This document shows positions 10,851 to 22,900 of a stretch of 64,000 bases of DNA, one piece after another (within the stretch, counting starts at the first letter, position 1; each line of letters opens with the position of its first letter). The translations under genes were made by a program, and so were the position numbers. The notes under the pieces are model-generated. The model had not been told where the DNA came from, did no database searches, and saw only the letters and a list, made by a program, of their open reading frames with translations. Origin of the DNA: Echinococcus granulosus (Eukaryota; Platyhelminthes; Cestoda; Cyclophyllidea; Taeniidae); assembly GCF_000524195.1 (NCBI RefSeq), contig NW_020170386.1:601281-665280 (forward strand). Reading direction: 5' to 3'.

Positions 10851-11475
10851 ATGGAAGAGGAGCTGAGGAAGCAGTTGGAGTTATCGTAGGTTCTGCATAA
10901 GCACTTCACTACTTAGCAACCCTGCCATTCTGCCACTCTCCGGGGCTCGGGTAGAGTGCAGTACTTGTATTGTCTGCACTGAAGCGCCTTATGGTATCAA
11001 TGCGCCTCCTACAACAAAGCCTTGAATACTTCTACTATCCCATTACCATTGTCCTTAGTCTCTGGCTGGTTAATTATTACCTTTTAGCTCACTTGATATA
11101 AACAGTAGCATCCTAGCCAATTTCGGTTGCACTCAAGTCATGTCCGCGTCATAAATTCACATTTTATAAATAATGACTTTGTGCTGCTTTTATAGTTTGG
11201 CTCAAGAAAGAGACGCGGCCCTACAATGTTTCGACGCCACTGGTCTTCCTCTCCTAACAGTAGGCAAGTGCCCTCTCCAAGCGTCAAATGTTTTATCCTC
11301 AATCTACAGACATGCACTACTGGTTACTGACTCTGAGGGAGAAAAACCACCACTGGTTATTTTTGAAAGAGAAAAGAGGTTTGCTGTCTCTTCTTACTGT
11401 AAAGTTTTTAGCCGGGTCTTGATGGCTCAATCTGGAGGTTACATAACTACCGTCTACAGGACCAATCCTACTTAG
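10851..11475 (+). CDS. LAMTOR5: LAMTOR5 / HBXIP, Ragulator subunit, 3 exons, 93 aa
   Basis: Small roadblock-fold subunit of the Ragulator complex, which anchors Rag GTPases and mTORC1 to the lysosome. Exons: 10851-10885, 11196-11378, 11412-11475 (282 nt). The start MEEELRKQLELS parallels the human start MEATLEQHLED; then come CFDATGLPLLTVGKCPL, the helix ASNVLSSIYRHALLVTD, PPLVIFERE and the final strands RVLMAQSGGYITTVYRTNPT. The 93-aa length compares with 91 in human. The second intron (11379-11411) is 33 bp, GTTTGC...TTTTAG, a multiple of three without a stop, so a single ORF reads through it. Removing it restores the family spacing between the last strands. The first intron (310 bp) begins GTAGGT. 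The gene runs toward the zinc-finger gene. Confidence 0.9.
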
Positions 11476-12272
11476 CGTTATTTCCTCCCTCTTTCCTCGA
11501 TAATTGCTTATTAGCCCTCCTATATATTGTGCAATATATTTACACCTACTGCATTTAAATCTCGTCCGTAATGTGCGGCTAAATGCTCTTGACTGTTCAA
11601 TCATGAAGACCCTTGATTTGATGACGTGGGTGCCTTCGAATTTAAGACGCCGACAACGCCGCGAGGTCCTACCCTAAAAGCTTCATTTGATTGTGGGAGT
11701 TACTTCACACGAATGCTCTCTGTAGATTATTTTGCTCAAGCTTCATTCTTAACTGCCACACTTACCATGCAGGATACACCTCTTTCTTCAGCACTGCCTC
11801 ACATAACGAATAAATCTGGTCACGACGCACAAACTTGCTTAGGATATTGCGATTCTGAGAAATTTTTAGAAGCAGATTTAGTCTTGATCGCTTTCGCAAG
11901 ATTAGTGCGGTTAAAAGCATTGTTTTGTCAAAACCTAGATGTACAAACGAGCGGGATCTCTGCCACATCGGCGGATTGATTTGAGTCTCTGGGAATATGC
12001 CGTTTCAGATAGTGGAAGAAGGACCGAATCTACACGGGTGGTTCGGTCCCCGACCCGTGTTTGACAATCGAGGCCATTCCAGTCTATGATAAGAGCGAGG
12101 AACCTGCCACTTACAAATACAGAACGTACATTCTACGGCCAAGGGATGGTTAGTTTTAGTAAATGATACTTGAACGAAACCTGTGAAAGAAACGTCCGTT
12201 TCAGCCGTTAAATGCATGCGCAGGCGCGCAAATACAACCAGAAGCGGTAGTAGTGAGGAAAGTGGCAGAATT
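11476..12272. other. Convergent region LAMTOR5 / zinc-finger gene with exon-like minus segments
   Basis: 797 bp. A minus-strand open segment at about 11769-11977 follows a TTCCCAG acceptor and ends at a strong donor (GCATG|GTAAGT); another at about 12113-12169 sits between TTTCACAG and GTAAGT. They cannot be joined to each other or to the zinc-finger gene without a stop codon, so I do not assign them. A plus-strand ORF (11626-11979) overlaps the first and has no recognisable domain. Confidence 0.35.
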
Positions 12273-15200
12273 CTACTTCTCATGAATCCAATGCTTGTGG
12301 GTCACATTGGCATTGGTGTCAGTGTTGGAGGGCTTCTTGGGTCGGCGTGGAGGGGGTTCGACATTGACGTCGGCGACGATGAGGGAAGTGGAGCTGCGGG
12401 CCCCGCCTTCGTCAAGGTGCTGTTGGTGCTGCGGTGGCGGCGATGGTGATGCCATGCAGAGAAGGTAACCATGTTCGGAAATAATGCCGCCGACCTGTTT
12501 TCTCTCTGGCGCCGTCCCATCGCCGTCCTCGCTGCCCGTCACCACGATGCAACCACTACCCGCCGTCGGAGTAGCCTCCTTCTGCGGCCAGCGCCCCATC
12601 GTCTGGTGCACCAAGCGGATGTGTCGGTCTAGGTTGAAGCTGGCAGCAGTCGAAGACGAACACAACTAGGATTTGTCCAAGCAATTACGTATCGCTTCGT
12701 TCTAATAAGACTTTATCACTGGACCACCTAGCATTTACTACTAATTCTGTTTGTTTTGCAAATGCAAAGGCAGACCTCCCTCCGGAGAAAAATGTCACAC
12801 AAGCTGCACCATAAACACGGAACACAGAATAGAAGAGAGTAACGTTAATCAGAGGGCCCTGATATATCAAATAGTCCGACGACTCCACAACAAATTCTCA
12901 TTCCTTTCGACACAGAGTGCGCATGTGGTAAGAAAAGAAACAACGAGGAACATGCACCAACGGTAAACAACTTCTACACTATGGACTTACTGATTGCTGA
13001 TGCGTTTTGAGCAGATAGGGCAGGTGACAGAGTTGCTCTGGTTGTGAACGCGCTGAAAGTGAGTCGTCATGTTGCCTTTTGTGCTGAATGTTGTACCTGG
13101 TAAAACATCCGAGCTGACCTTTACATGAAGAGGCCTAATTTGTGGCTGGAAGTACGATAGCCATAATAATTTCTAAATTCATTTTTCCTTCAATTAATTT
13201 ACGGCAGACTACTTACAGAATGATTACAAAGTACAAAGCGAAACCACTGGTCGATGAAGCGGGAAAACAGCGCATCGATACCAGCGCTTCGATAAGTATA
13301 ACGGAAGTAGCCAGGATCCTAATGCGATTGAGAAGTGGTAGAAGTAGTGCCTTTTAAAATCCCTTAGAATTGGTAGGCAATCATTAATGGTACATTCATT
13401 TACCGTTCTACAAGTGGGTGAAAAAAGTCGCGGATGCTAGGTGAATTTACGTAGTCACAATAGGTTAATGGAGCATATTTTACCGAACTTTTGCGTAGTG
13501 AGCTTAAAAAGGATACAGCATAGTTGCACCACAAAAATATTACTGACTCAGGTGACTTACGACACTCGGGACAAACGAATCTGTACTTATTGTGAACGTT
13601 CTTCAAATGCTGCTGGTACTGGGCGGCACTACTGAATCCCAAACTGCAAGGCTGAAAGAAAGAAAGTGAATGCAACTCATTTTGCGAGTAGTGCCAAGCT
13701 GACGAAACTTGTTGTAGGATTACGGAAGTAACGAGGAGTTATGCAAGGTAGGAGCACTTTAATCCCTGAAAAATAGATCACTCGAAGGGTGTGTAGGCCG
13801 TTTCCTAAGGTAATGATGCAAGAGTTAACTGACAGAGCGCCAACATGCCTTTATTGCATACTAACACAAAAATCTCCCACAGCAAGGTGAAGAGGACACG
13901 TTAGATGATCAGAAAAAGCTAAAAGTCTAGGTGCATAACTCAAAACAATGACACAGTTGAGTAACTGTAAATGTGATGGAGTTTCCTCAACCTCTTTTAC
14001 GTGACTAAGATAAAAAATCTAATGCCATCATAGATAAAAAGACGGCTACCAACAAAGACTAGATAACTGTCAAACCTATGCTTTCCTATCCAATAAATAA
14101 CAGGACTGGGAAGTAACTAAACAGTACTACAATATTTTACTAAAACATATTGTTTGATAGAACAGCGACGCCTTGGGTAAGGAACACCACACGCCATCCA
14201 CTTAAACGTACGTAAAACTAGCATTTTGAGCGAGATGAAGTACCGTGCAAGTAATGGGGAAAGTTTGGATGATTTTAATGGTGCAATTTGAATGAAGGGA
14301 TTATGGAAAACTTGCTTCACAGAATCGTTTCCACGACGAGCTCGGTGTATCCGTCGTAAGATTGCACAGACGAACAGTGGAATCGTTGGGGGGAAACACT
14401 GCGGGGATTTGAGGCGCACGAGAACAATCTAAGATAACACAATTCCGAACAATGTAGTGAAATGAATTACTAAGACGAATGATTTTAATTCGTACAATAC
14501 CCAAATGCTGTAATTTACAAAAAAATTTTCTCAAAAGGCTACGGATACTTCTAATTCACAAACTCACCCCTGAGAATCAAGCAAATTTGCTTAAAATGCT
14601 GTGGACATTGGATGGCATCTTTTTATTTACTCAAATATTGCGTGCTAGCCGAAGGAATATAGCAGTAAAAAGGAAATCAAAATCGTAACTTCGTCGACGC
14701 AAACAGACGCAAGTATAAGAGTGACTGCAATGTACTGACGAAAGCTTTGCCACTAAAAATTACCTCAAAGGAACCATTCTACAAATGCAGAGCTTAATAA
14801 CTAAATACTTATGAAGTTAAATAACAGTAATGGAAGAAAATCACAGAAAGCCCTGGTTGTGATTCACAGAACAGCGCCTAAAGGCATATATAGAAATTCG
14901 ACTGAACATTAGCACAAATGAATCAATGAGAATAAGGGGGGACTTCATGAGGCAGTGTGTTTTCTCTCCATCAATTTTTGCTAGCAGCGTTGTGATGAGA
15001 TGTGGGGATTCGTCCCACCTAGACTGCGTGAGACGACCAAACTGGAGCACCGGTGCTGCTGGGCATCGGGGGCGTCGACGGCAAGCGGACTGTTGGGAAG
15101 AATGGTGGAGCACTTGTCGCAGCAACGCAGTTCCGCGTGTAACCGCAGGTGAGCAGCAATTAGCTCCACCGAGCTCTGCTCCACTAAAAGGAGTATTTGA

Positions 15201-15730
15201 TGGAGAGAGTGAGAGAATAAGCGAATACGAACCGATAGTAAACTGGGCCACGCATAGTCCACACTTCCACAAGAATGGCTTCCACGAGGACTCTTGCTGA
15301 ATGTCAACGGAAATCAGGACATCAACTGTTGCAGGTGATTTATAAGACAGTCTGGTGACCGAGTCTATGGCAACTTCTATCCCATTTGCGGAAGCGTAAA
15401 CCATCTGAGGCCGAGGAATTGAACTAAAGGAAGATAAAGTAGATCCATGCCTTGCCTTAAGTATCCGACAGATACATTCATGTTACTTTTGTTGGTGCAG
15501 TTTGAGTCGGTTAACTGGAGACGCCGCCAAGGCCGTTCGTCGCCCGAGGTCAGAAGGACGTGGAGTGGGAGCGGGGCCTGAAGCACACGAGTGTTTATGA
15601 TGCCTCGAACCGCCTCGGCCAATTCTGCCCACTGGCACACTGGATACCGACTGTAAGACAGCGAGGCTACCAAAGTTGACCCGACACCTGCCGTGGCCGT
15701 CTGCAGCATAGCCCAAATGCATAAAGACAT
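12273..15730 (-). CDS. C2H2 zinc-finger protein, 7 exons, about 422 aa
   Basis: Probable DNA-binding transcription factor; I cannot name an ortholog. Exons: 15476-15730, 15233-15404, 15019-15183, 14316-14428, 13561-13651, 12991-13096, 12273-12639 (1269 nt). At least three clean fingers lie in tandem: CEPCSLGFSSAAQYQQH..H, CPECRTTFSTKGNMTTH..H and CPICSKRISNHFNLDRH..H, each C-x2-C-x12-H-x4-H. Upstream is an atypical finger-like KCGLC...AAHLRLH followed by CCDKC. Each finger is built only when exons are joined, which supports the model. Intron 4 (13652-14315) needs a GC donor (GAA|GCAAGT). The C-terminus is low complexity (Pro, Gln, Thr, acidic) and ends THKHWIHEK. The exon 1 donor (GTATCT) and the true start are less certain; more 5' exons are possible. 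Confidence 0.8.
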
Positions 15731-16495
15731 ACCGAGAAGGTTAAAATCTTCATGGGTCAGTAACTGTCCAAACTAGCACGTGCACAAAGTATACGGAGAT
15801 GCCACAATCAGTTCGCAAGATTTGCGAATCGAATTATGCCAGTGATAGTCACGGTGACTCCCGTAGATATCCAGCCTTCGATTTTAACTTTTCAAAGAAG
15901 TGAACATTGAAAATCGTTGCATAAAGGCTATGAAAAGACACCAATAGTTTTAGTCTCACCGCTATCTTTGACACATCGATCCATTTAATAAGATTTACAA
16001 TGCTAACATAATCATAGATGTGGAGCTATCGAAGAATTATAATCTACGGATAATCCAGTCGGACCTACAGACTTGTAATAAAAAAAAGCCATCCTAGGAT
16101 TTTCACATGCACAGACAATCAAAAGAGACTGCAAGCTAAATAAAAACAATTGTACTAATTTGGCACACAGTAAATGCGTACAAAAGGTGTGAATGTTAGC
16201 TTGAAAGAGAAGGGTTAGAGACAGAGCGCAAAGCCCCCCTGAGGGTCACAAAGATGGTCGAGACTGCGGCAGGAAAAGACAACTGAAAAGTTGTTTAACT
16301 CCATTAGAGTGGTGACCTGGCTGTGTGGCGCGTAAGAGAAGGAGACTCGTGGTAATGGTGAGGCGGTTGCGCAGGTAGGCAGGGTAAGGAAGTGGGGTGA
16401 AACGTGAGCAGAGAAGCGCAACCACGCCGGACATCGCGATTGCACCGCCTGTAGACGGTTTGTGCATCTCGCCTCGTCAGGGTCCATCTGCCTAC
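15731..16495. other. Zinc-finger upstream region and unresolved 3' part of the DCAF15-like gene
   Basis: The part 16215-16495 is GC-rich and open in three minus-strand frames, so it probably holds the last coding exon of the upstream minus-strand gene, but I cannot choose the frame. The rest (15731-16210) is AT-rich and shows no gene. Confidence 0.35.
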
Positions 16496-18595
16496 CTGTC
16501 GAAGCATCAATTAGCGCGGTGAGAGAGTGCTTCACTCTCGCTGTGGAGCGATCAATGTCGTAGACAAGAATCCAGTTGGGCTCAAGTGGAGATGTGAAGA
16601 GAATACGATCCGTCAAACCTGCGCAATCGGGTATCTACAGTTAAGATGGTCCTACTTTGATGACAGCAACTCGCTTTGATAGAATCAACTTATCGCACAC
16701 AGTGTGAAAAACTGCTTACATCGAAAACCACTTCTTCCATATGTGCGATAACGGGCATGTCGAAAGACGAGTCTTCAACTTGGTCATAGGGTCGCCACTT
16801 TTGGGTGTCAAAATATGAGTGACACTGGCCACAGAGACGATTAGCCAAGAGCTTATCAGGGCTCAAACTGGATGAAGCGAACGGAGCATCCAAATTAATC
16901 TTGCCACGCTGTGGTACAAGCGCCTTTAATGAAAGATCAAGGAAGTCGATCAGTACATAACTAGACGTAGAATTTATGACACGTAAAAGTTAGCAAAAGT
17001 GATATTGTCAGGCACCTTTGTAATCAAAGATAAAAAGTCGCGATTCAGGAAGTGGATATCAGATAATATTTCTGGTTAAATTGCAAAAAAATTTGTGTTT
17101 TGACCCACCCAATGCAAATAGGAGGCCCGGATATCCTGTAACATGGCTAAATAGTTCAGCGGCCGGCAGGAATACAGTTGTCTACGGGAGACCAACAGAG
17201 AAGACGTCCAATGGTCAAATGTATGCCTCGGTCCGATACACTTATGGCCCTGCAAAAATTTTCTGGCTGGAAGCTAAAAATCAAAGGAGCATTACTTATT
17301 TTAAAAACACTGCAGGCAATTCAAATCGTGTCTTAAATGATAAACCAGGAAATTAGAAATATGGATGACAAATATGGTAAAGTTACCCACGACTGCATGA
17401 TTACTCAATACTTACAAGAGGATGCCTGTGACCCTCCGGCCAGGGTTCGGTCCACTTGACGATACGTACAGGAAGCGTTGCAAGAGCACATCGTTTTCCA
17501 ACGCCACACGATTCCTCCCAATTGTAATTCGCCCAATCGGATGGCAAAAATTGCGGGCGTTCAGAAGAAAATCGGCATCGGCTGGAGTCATCTGACCAGA
17601 AAAAACACGATGAGCAATAGTTGTTCGTCAAAAATGATCCTTGATGCGCTAAAGGAGGCGGATATGAAAGACTTCCCCTTGCGTGTTTACCATGATGCGC
17701 GTAAGAACCCTAATGATAGGTTTTCGTTGAAATGCAAGAAGCAACAATACCATAGGCATTGAACACGACCAACTGTTACCGAACGAACAGCTGAGGAGGC
17801 GGACTTGACGACCTTGACTAACCCATGTAACCCGCAAACGACCCGTTTCAGGACACACTGAAGGATGCACACTAGCGGTCAGGTCTCCCATACACGAACA
17901 CACTTGTCCTTTCGACGTGATTTTAGAGAGGACATGGAATTAGCCTACCCTTGTAAATGCAATTAGGACTACCGTCCACTACTTCTGTAGACCAGCCAGA
18001 GATACACTCGCGACCATAGAAAGAGCAGTCAGGGGATAAATTAAGAAGTTGAAAATGCTTGGAACAGTTGAAAGAAGTGCGCGTTCCGATAAGAGCACAT
18101 GCTCGCCGGCAGTCAGTACAGTCTGGTTCGGGCATTGTACCCCAAACAAGCGAAATATAATCTATTCCCTACAAACAAAGAAAGCTGGATGACTCAATAA
18201 AAGTAGACTATTTAGCCGTAGCAAGCTATTCCACTTACCAACGAATAAATTAGAACGAATATCTGTGTATCAGAGGTAGACTGAAGGAAGCGGACTCCAA
18301 CTTGGTCGTAGACCCGACTAGTTGATATCGATGCGGAAAATACTGCAAAGGGTTTATTCAACCAGGAACAAGGCGAGCCCTCTTCACCGGGTATAAGCCA
18401 GAAAGTGAGTCTAAATACACCCAATCTGGAAACATAAGACACAAGGAAGCGTCCATCCGCTGTGAAGCCCAAAAATACTTCATCATATAAGGTCTTAGGA
18501 AGAATGTCCCACAGACATATAGGCCTTAGACCCGGAAATATGGGAAGTCGCGTGCCGAACATTTCTCGACGAAATAGTGCTTGAATCAGGTCCAT
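16496..18595 (-). CDS. Probable DCAF15-like beta-propeller protein (CUL4-DDB1 adaptor), incomplete model
   Basis: DCAF15 is a substrate receptor of the CRL4 ubiquitin ligase. Firm exons: 18239-18595 (start MDLIQALFRREMFGTRLP) and 17949-18168, joined in phase with a GTAAGT donor and TTTGTAG acceptor. Likely later exons: from 17908, one in 17411-17637, 16701-16923 and 16496-16618. The N-terminal block YDEVFLGFTADGRFLVSYVS parallels the DCAF15 block with FLGFSKCGRYVLSY, and IDYISLVWGTMPEPDCTDCR parallels the block before its zinc site (C-x2-C, then C and H further on). The last exons read VVFDVSSF...NWILVYDIDRSTARV, typical propeller strands. Two frames are open in 17411-17637 and the C-terminus is unresolved. 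DET1-type or other WD-like proteins are alternatives. Confidence 0.5.
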
Positions 18596-18731
18596 GTTCT
18601 AAAAGTAGCGAGCACAACACTATGTATGGTAATCAGGCTCACAGACCAGGTGTAATAACTACTAGTATGGGCAAAGTGGTTCCGTAAAACACGAACGGGG
18701 GGTGTCAAGAGGAAAACAGGGAAGATAGGCG

Positions 18732-18737
18732 TTTATT
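18732..18737 (-). terminator. Polyadenylation signal AATAAA for SDHAF4
   Basis: Canonical hexamer on the minus strand, 43 bp past the SDHAF4 stop. Confidence 0.6.
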
Positions 18738-18779
18738 CAAATATGAATACTTCAAGATAAAACCAAAGTACTAGTGCTG

Positions 18780-19040
18780 TCAAAAGTCAATACATCTCCC
18801 TTTGCGTTCCCAGTCTCCGTAACGGGTTGGTTCAGGACCTCTAGGTCCATCCCTTTCGCCAGTCTTTGGGTTTATATCGTTGGGAAATCTTTCGAGTGGT
18901 TCTTTTTCGGCATCCGGATGTGGTTCCAATGTACGATTAAGCCCTTTGCCGACCTCCTCGCAGGCCGAAGAAAATAAGGCCCGACAGTTAACCGCAGCAG
19001 ACCTTACGTTTGTAAACCCACCAACAACGGCGCGCAACAT
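18780..19040 (-). CDS. SDHAF4: Succinate dehydrogenase assembly factor 4, single exon, 86 aa
   Basis: Mitochondrial matrix chaperone that binds flavinylated SDHA and helps its joining with SDHB during complex II assembly. The family signature is nearly intact: [20 protein letters not shown] followed by the C-terminal [19 protein letters not shown], identical to the animal consensus. The N-terminus [20 protein letters not shown] is basic and lacks acidic residues, as expected of a matrix targeting sequence. The frame extends upstream only to non-ATG codons, so the ATG at 19040 is the start. At 86 aa it is a little shorter than human (108 aa). It lies 184 bp downstream of the DCAF15-like start codon on the same strand, and WDR37 starts 888 bp away in the opposite direction. 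Confidence 0.97.
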   Translation of the reverse strand: MLRAVVGGFTNVRSAAVNCRALFSSACEEVGKGLNRTLEPHPDAEKEPLERFPNDINPKTGERDGPRGPEPTRYGDWERKGRCIDF

Positions 19041-19928
19041 CGATCCCCCCTGGAATTCCCGGGTGACATATAGCTCAGACAAACTTCAAAATGTAGCATT
19101 AACTCAAATAAGTCCCATAACTACCAAGTTTTGATAAATAGTTATTTTTAAAAAGTTTATTCATCTGAATAAGAGATTTTGACACAAACGAAGCCCGCAT
19201 TTAAGATTTTATGTCACAATCTTGTAATGGGGCAAAAAAATGGCAAAATAATACAATAATTGCCCAAAAACTTTGATATTGTAGCAACTTTACTTGGTGA
19301 AATTAGCAAAACTAGCTTGTCAAGATACATCTCGCGTGTGCAGCAAACTGGCTTCCAAAACAGCGCGTCTATCGCTCTTTTTGGATCACAACTAATTTTG
19401 TACGAAATAGTCATTTTATCATGTTTCAATAGTTTCAAACCGTTTGCACTCCATCTAAAGGGGGAAAATAATCATATGCTTGCTCTGCAGCTCTGCTTGC
19501 TTACTTTTGCTACATAAAACGTGTTATGTGTGCATTTTTTGACTAAAGCACGCGCGGATTCTCATTTTTTCAATTGTTTCTTAAACGCTAAAATTGCCCT
19601 TATTTCTACACCCACATACGCAGCTGATGTTTTTCAGCCCTTCGGATCCTCAGACACCTATTTGGTGCATACCCTGTGTGGCGTTACATGTTTCAGTTCC
19701 AAAGTAGTTTGGCGTGCTAAGCTATTTTGATTTTGCAGTTTGCGGCGATTCAATAAATACTCTTTCTACTTCTACTCTTTGTTGCTGTTGGATTCAAACC
19801 ACTTGGGTTTGTTTCTTTGTTCTTAAATGGGATTCCCATGAACTATTATAGTGCCGGGGACTTTTTGTGCACTTAAGTTTATATTGTTCCGTATTTTTCA
19901 ACGTTATTGCTGGAGAATAACTGCTGAA
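19041..19928. promoter_or_regulatory. Divergent promoter region SDHAF4 / WDR37
   Basis: 888 bp between start codons that point apart; both promoters and 5' UTRs must lie here. ORFs on the plus strand (for example 19260-19517) have no protein signature. A 5' UTR intron of WDR37 cannot be excluded. Confidence 0.45.
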
Positions 19929-22900
19929 ATGACTTCTATCGGCACTGGAGCTTCATCAGTTTGTGTAGCCTCTCAGACAGACGGTGATTGGCTGGGGATT
20001 ACGGCTGCCGAAATCTCTGAATCCGCACTTCCTCGTGAATTCCGCAATCGTCTTCACAAAATGTTTGAACGTATTGAGCGTGAATTTGAGAGGGAGTATC
20101 ATAAACTTTGTGCCGAAAACTATGCATGTAGGGTTTGATTTAGGATTTCCGTAGTTTTTCAATTCCATCCCTTTTTTCACTCAGCAAAATGTAGCTGATT
20201 CTACTCTGTTTTTGAATATCGCTCTCGATTGACAATGATCGTGTCGTTGGCTCTTTGACTATAGTGCAGGAGAAATTGGAGAAATTTGAAGATGTTGAAC
20301 ATCCGGAGTCCTCAATTTTTACCAGAAAGTGTGAGTTTTATGCGGCCTTAACAGTATTTTTTCTACTATATTTTGGTGTCTGGACGTATTATGGTAATGA
20401 ATTCCTCGTCATTTTTAAGGACTGCAGATTCTTGATCCTTGTCCTCTTATCTTTGTTTTCCTTTCTGACGTTAGTAACGGCCAGTCAGCTGTCCCACCGC
20501 ATCAAGCAGCAGTACAAGCAGTCCACTTCGCGCCTCGTCTCGAGCCTTCGCCCGGCCTCTGGTGGCCTCACCCTCCCCAGTCCCGGCTCCATCCCGGACT
20601 CCTCACGCTGCGGCTCGTGGAAATTTGTTCATAGATTCACAGGTCATCGCGATGGGGTCTGGGAGGCCACCTGTTTCCACAATCTCATTGCCACGGCTTC
20701 AGCTGACACTACCGTTCGATTGTGGAGTAATTCAGAACAACACAAGTTAGCATGACCCTTTCCGTGATTGAGATCTCCCTGATCATGTCTGAGTTTGCCA
20801 TGCGGTTGGAGCTCGAAGTCTTTTGGACTTTTACATTTGCTCTTTTTAACCTCACTATTATTAGCCCATGCAAATTAGATGGTCATCAATGTTTTCACTG
20901 CTAGTGTTATTGGCTGTGCAAGTTTGTGATTTTGTGCTAACTAAAGCGAGAAATATTACTAATTGTAACTATTTCCACAGTTGCTTGCTCATTTACTCGG
21001 GTCACTCAGGCTCGGTAAATTCGGTTCGCTTCCGCGATCGCGACAACCTCATGCTCACCTGTAGCGGCGACGGCACTGCACACCTCATTACCCTTCCCTC
21101 CGCCTTATTCGAGGCAGCTACCCCAGCTCGCTCCATCCAGAGTGCCTCTGGCGATCTTGGCAATGGACACCAGTCTGAGGGTACGCTTGCGCATCCTTCA
21201 CTCTCATTCGCTTTTGCCTACTTTTTACCATCCTTCCACTTGTTCTGCTCCTTTCAGGAACCAGCACTGGTGCTGAAGCAGATAACCAGGCCGAGGGTGA
21301 GTATAGGTAGTTTGTGCTTCTGTACCAGCTGGTTTTCATCACATATTTGATTACATTAAGCTCCTAGTAGTTCAGAGTAGTTCTATTGTGCCTAATGATT
21401 TTGAGTTGTTTGAGTTGTTGAAATATCTTCCTAGTTTAAATTACTCACTTTTAACTAGTTCTCACTAGCTCTTCAGATGGTTTGTCTTCTAACAGATCTC
21501 CTTTAATCTTCTGTACACACTTTTCTCACGCAGTAGTCCTCGTGCAACTGAAATGTCGTTACAACTAGGGCCTTCAGATTGCCTTCAGCCTTTGCTGTGT
21601 AAATATATGGATAGTTCTTTAATTGCCTCCATTCCTCCGTCCGCTAAAAATTTTCCGTCTTCACAACTCTGCCATCAACATTTATTTCATCACCTTTTAT
21701 GCTCCAAGCCCGAATTTCTGTTTAAGTGCTTCTTTTGATGTTTTCCTCTTATTCTCGGAATTCTCTTCAACATGCAGTTTTGTAACTTGAGGACATATTG
21801 CCTAGCCCTGCAGTGCGTCAAAACGGTCGCCTCACACTATCCATCTGCCCTTAACCTTCCCTGCGCTCGTTCCCTGGACTCGCTTTTCTTTAGAACTTGG
21901 TCTACATCTGCTAACCGTTTTGATTACTCTAATGCGACTTCTTTTCTATGCGAAACCGCTGGTCACTAAGACCTTTTCCTTCCTAGTGTTGCGCGGCTAT
22001 CTACGGTAGAGTATTCTAGCGGTTCAATTTCCACCAACACTTTACTTTGTGCGTAATATTTTACTTTCCTCAAATAAAGATCATTTGATGCTTCATAAAT
22101 GGTTTGAGGCAAAAAGCGGCCACATTGATAGGCAACTCCAATCTCGCTTGCCTAAAATTTATGTAACAAAAGTCTAGTTTAGTTGTGCAAATTTTTTCGT
22201 CACAATCGATAGGGGCCATGAGTGGAATTGGATCCCCATACTGCATTATTGCATAACAGTCAACGGCTTGAATATCATCCTGAGCTCTTATCTGAGCATA
22301 GTTGTTTGAGCGATATAATAAACCATCTTGCCCTACAGTGTCACTGCTTTACCGTGTTTGTTTTGTTCATTTATATAAGAATTATCAAAACTGAAGCGTT
22401 TTTTTTGCTACCCGTGCTCTCTCAAAGTATCATTGTCAGCTATTTTTTGTGTTATTTCTAGCATTTTGGGCTAGTATGAATCAGACGATAGTGAAATAAC
22501 AATACAAATGGGGAGTTATAAATAAAATCCTCCTTAGATGCCATCATTAGCGGAAGGACCATGGGCATAATGCATAATTGTTACTGCGAGTTCATGCATG
22601 GTAATTGGCTCTTTGCTATTGCGTTGGGCTGATGCAGGTATTCAGCTGCCGATGCAACTGCGTGGTCCGTCAGCGGTGTTCCAGTCTGCAAGCCTCTTCG
22701 TGGCGGAGGCGGGGAGCGTTGGGGGGATATCCTCGGGCCTATTGACGTGCGACAGTGCCTCATCACTAGACTCCTACCCCCTTGCAGCAGCCGACTTTGT
22801 GTGTGGTCACGAGCAGCTTGTGACAGCCAGTTGGGACCGCCTGGGCCACTTGTACGACCTCAACACTGGTCAGGAGGTGCAGTCGCTCGCCGGCCACGAT

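Noticed and set aside
11626..11979. 117-codon plus-strand ORF after LAMTOR5
   Set aside because: No homology, and the opposite strand has better splice sites. It may simply be LAMTOR5 3' UTR.
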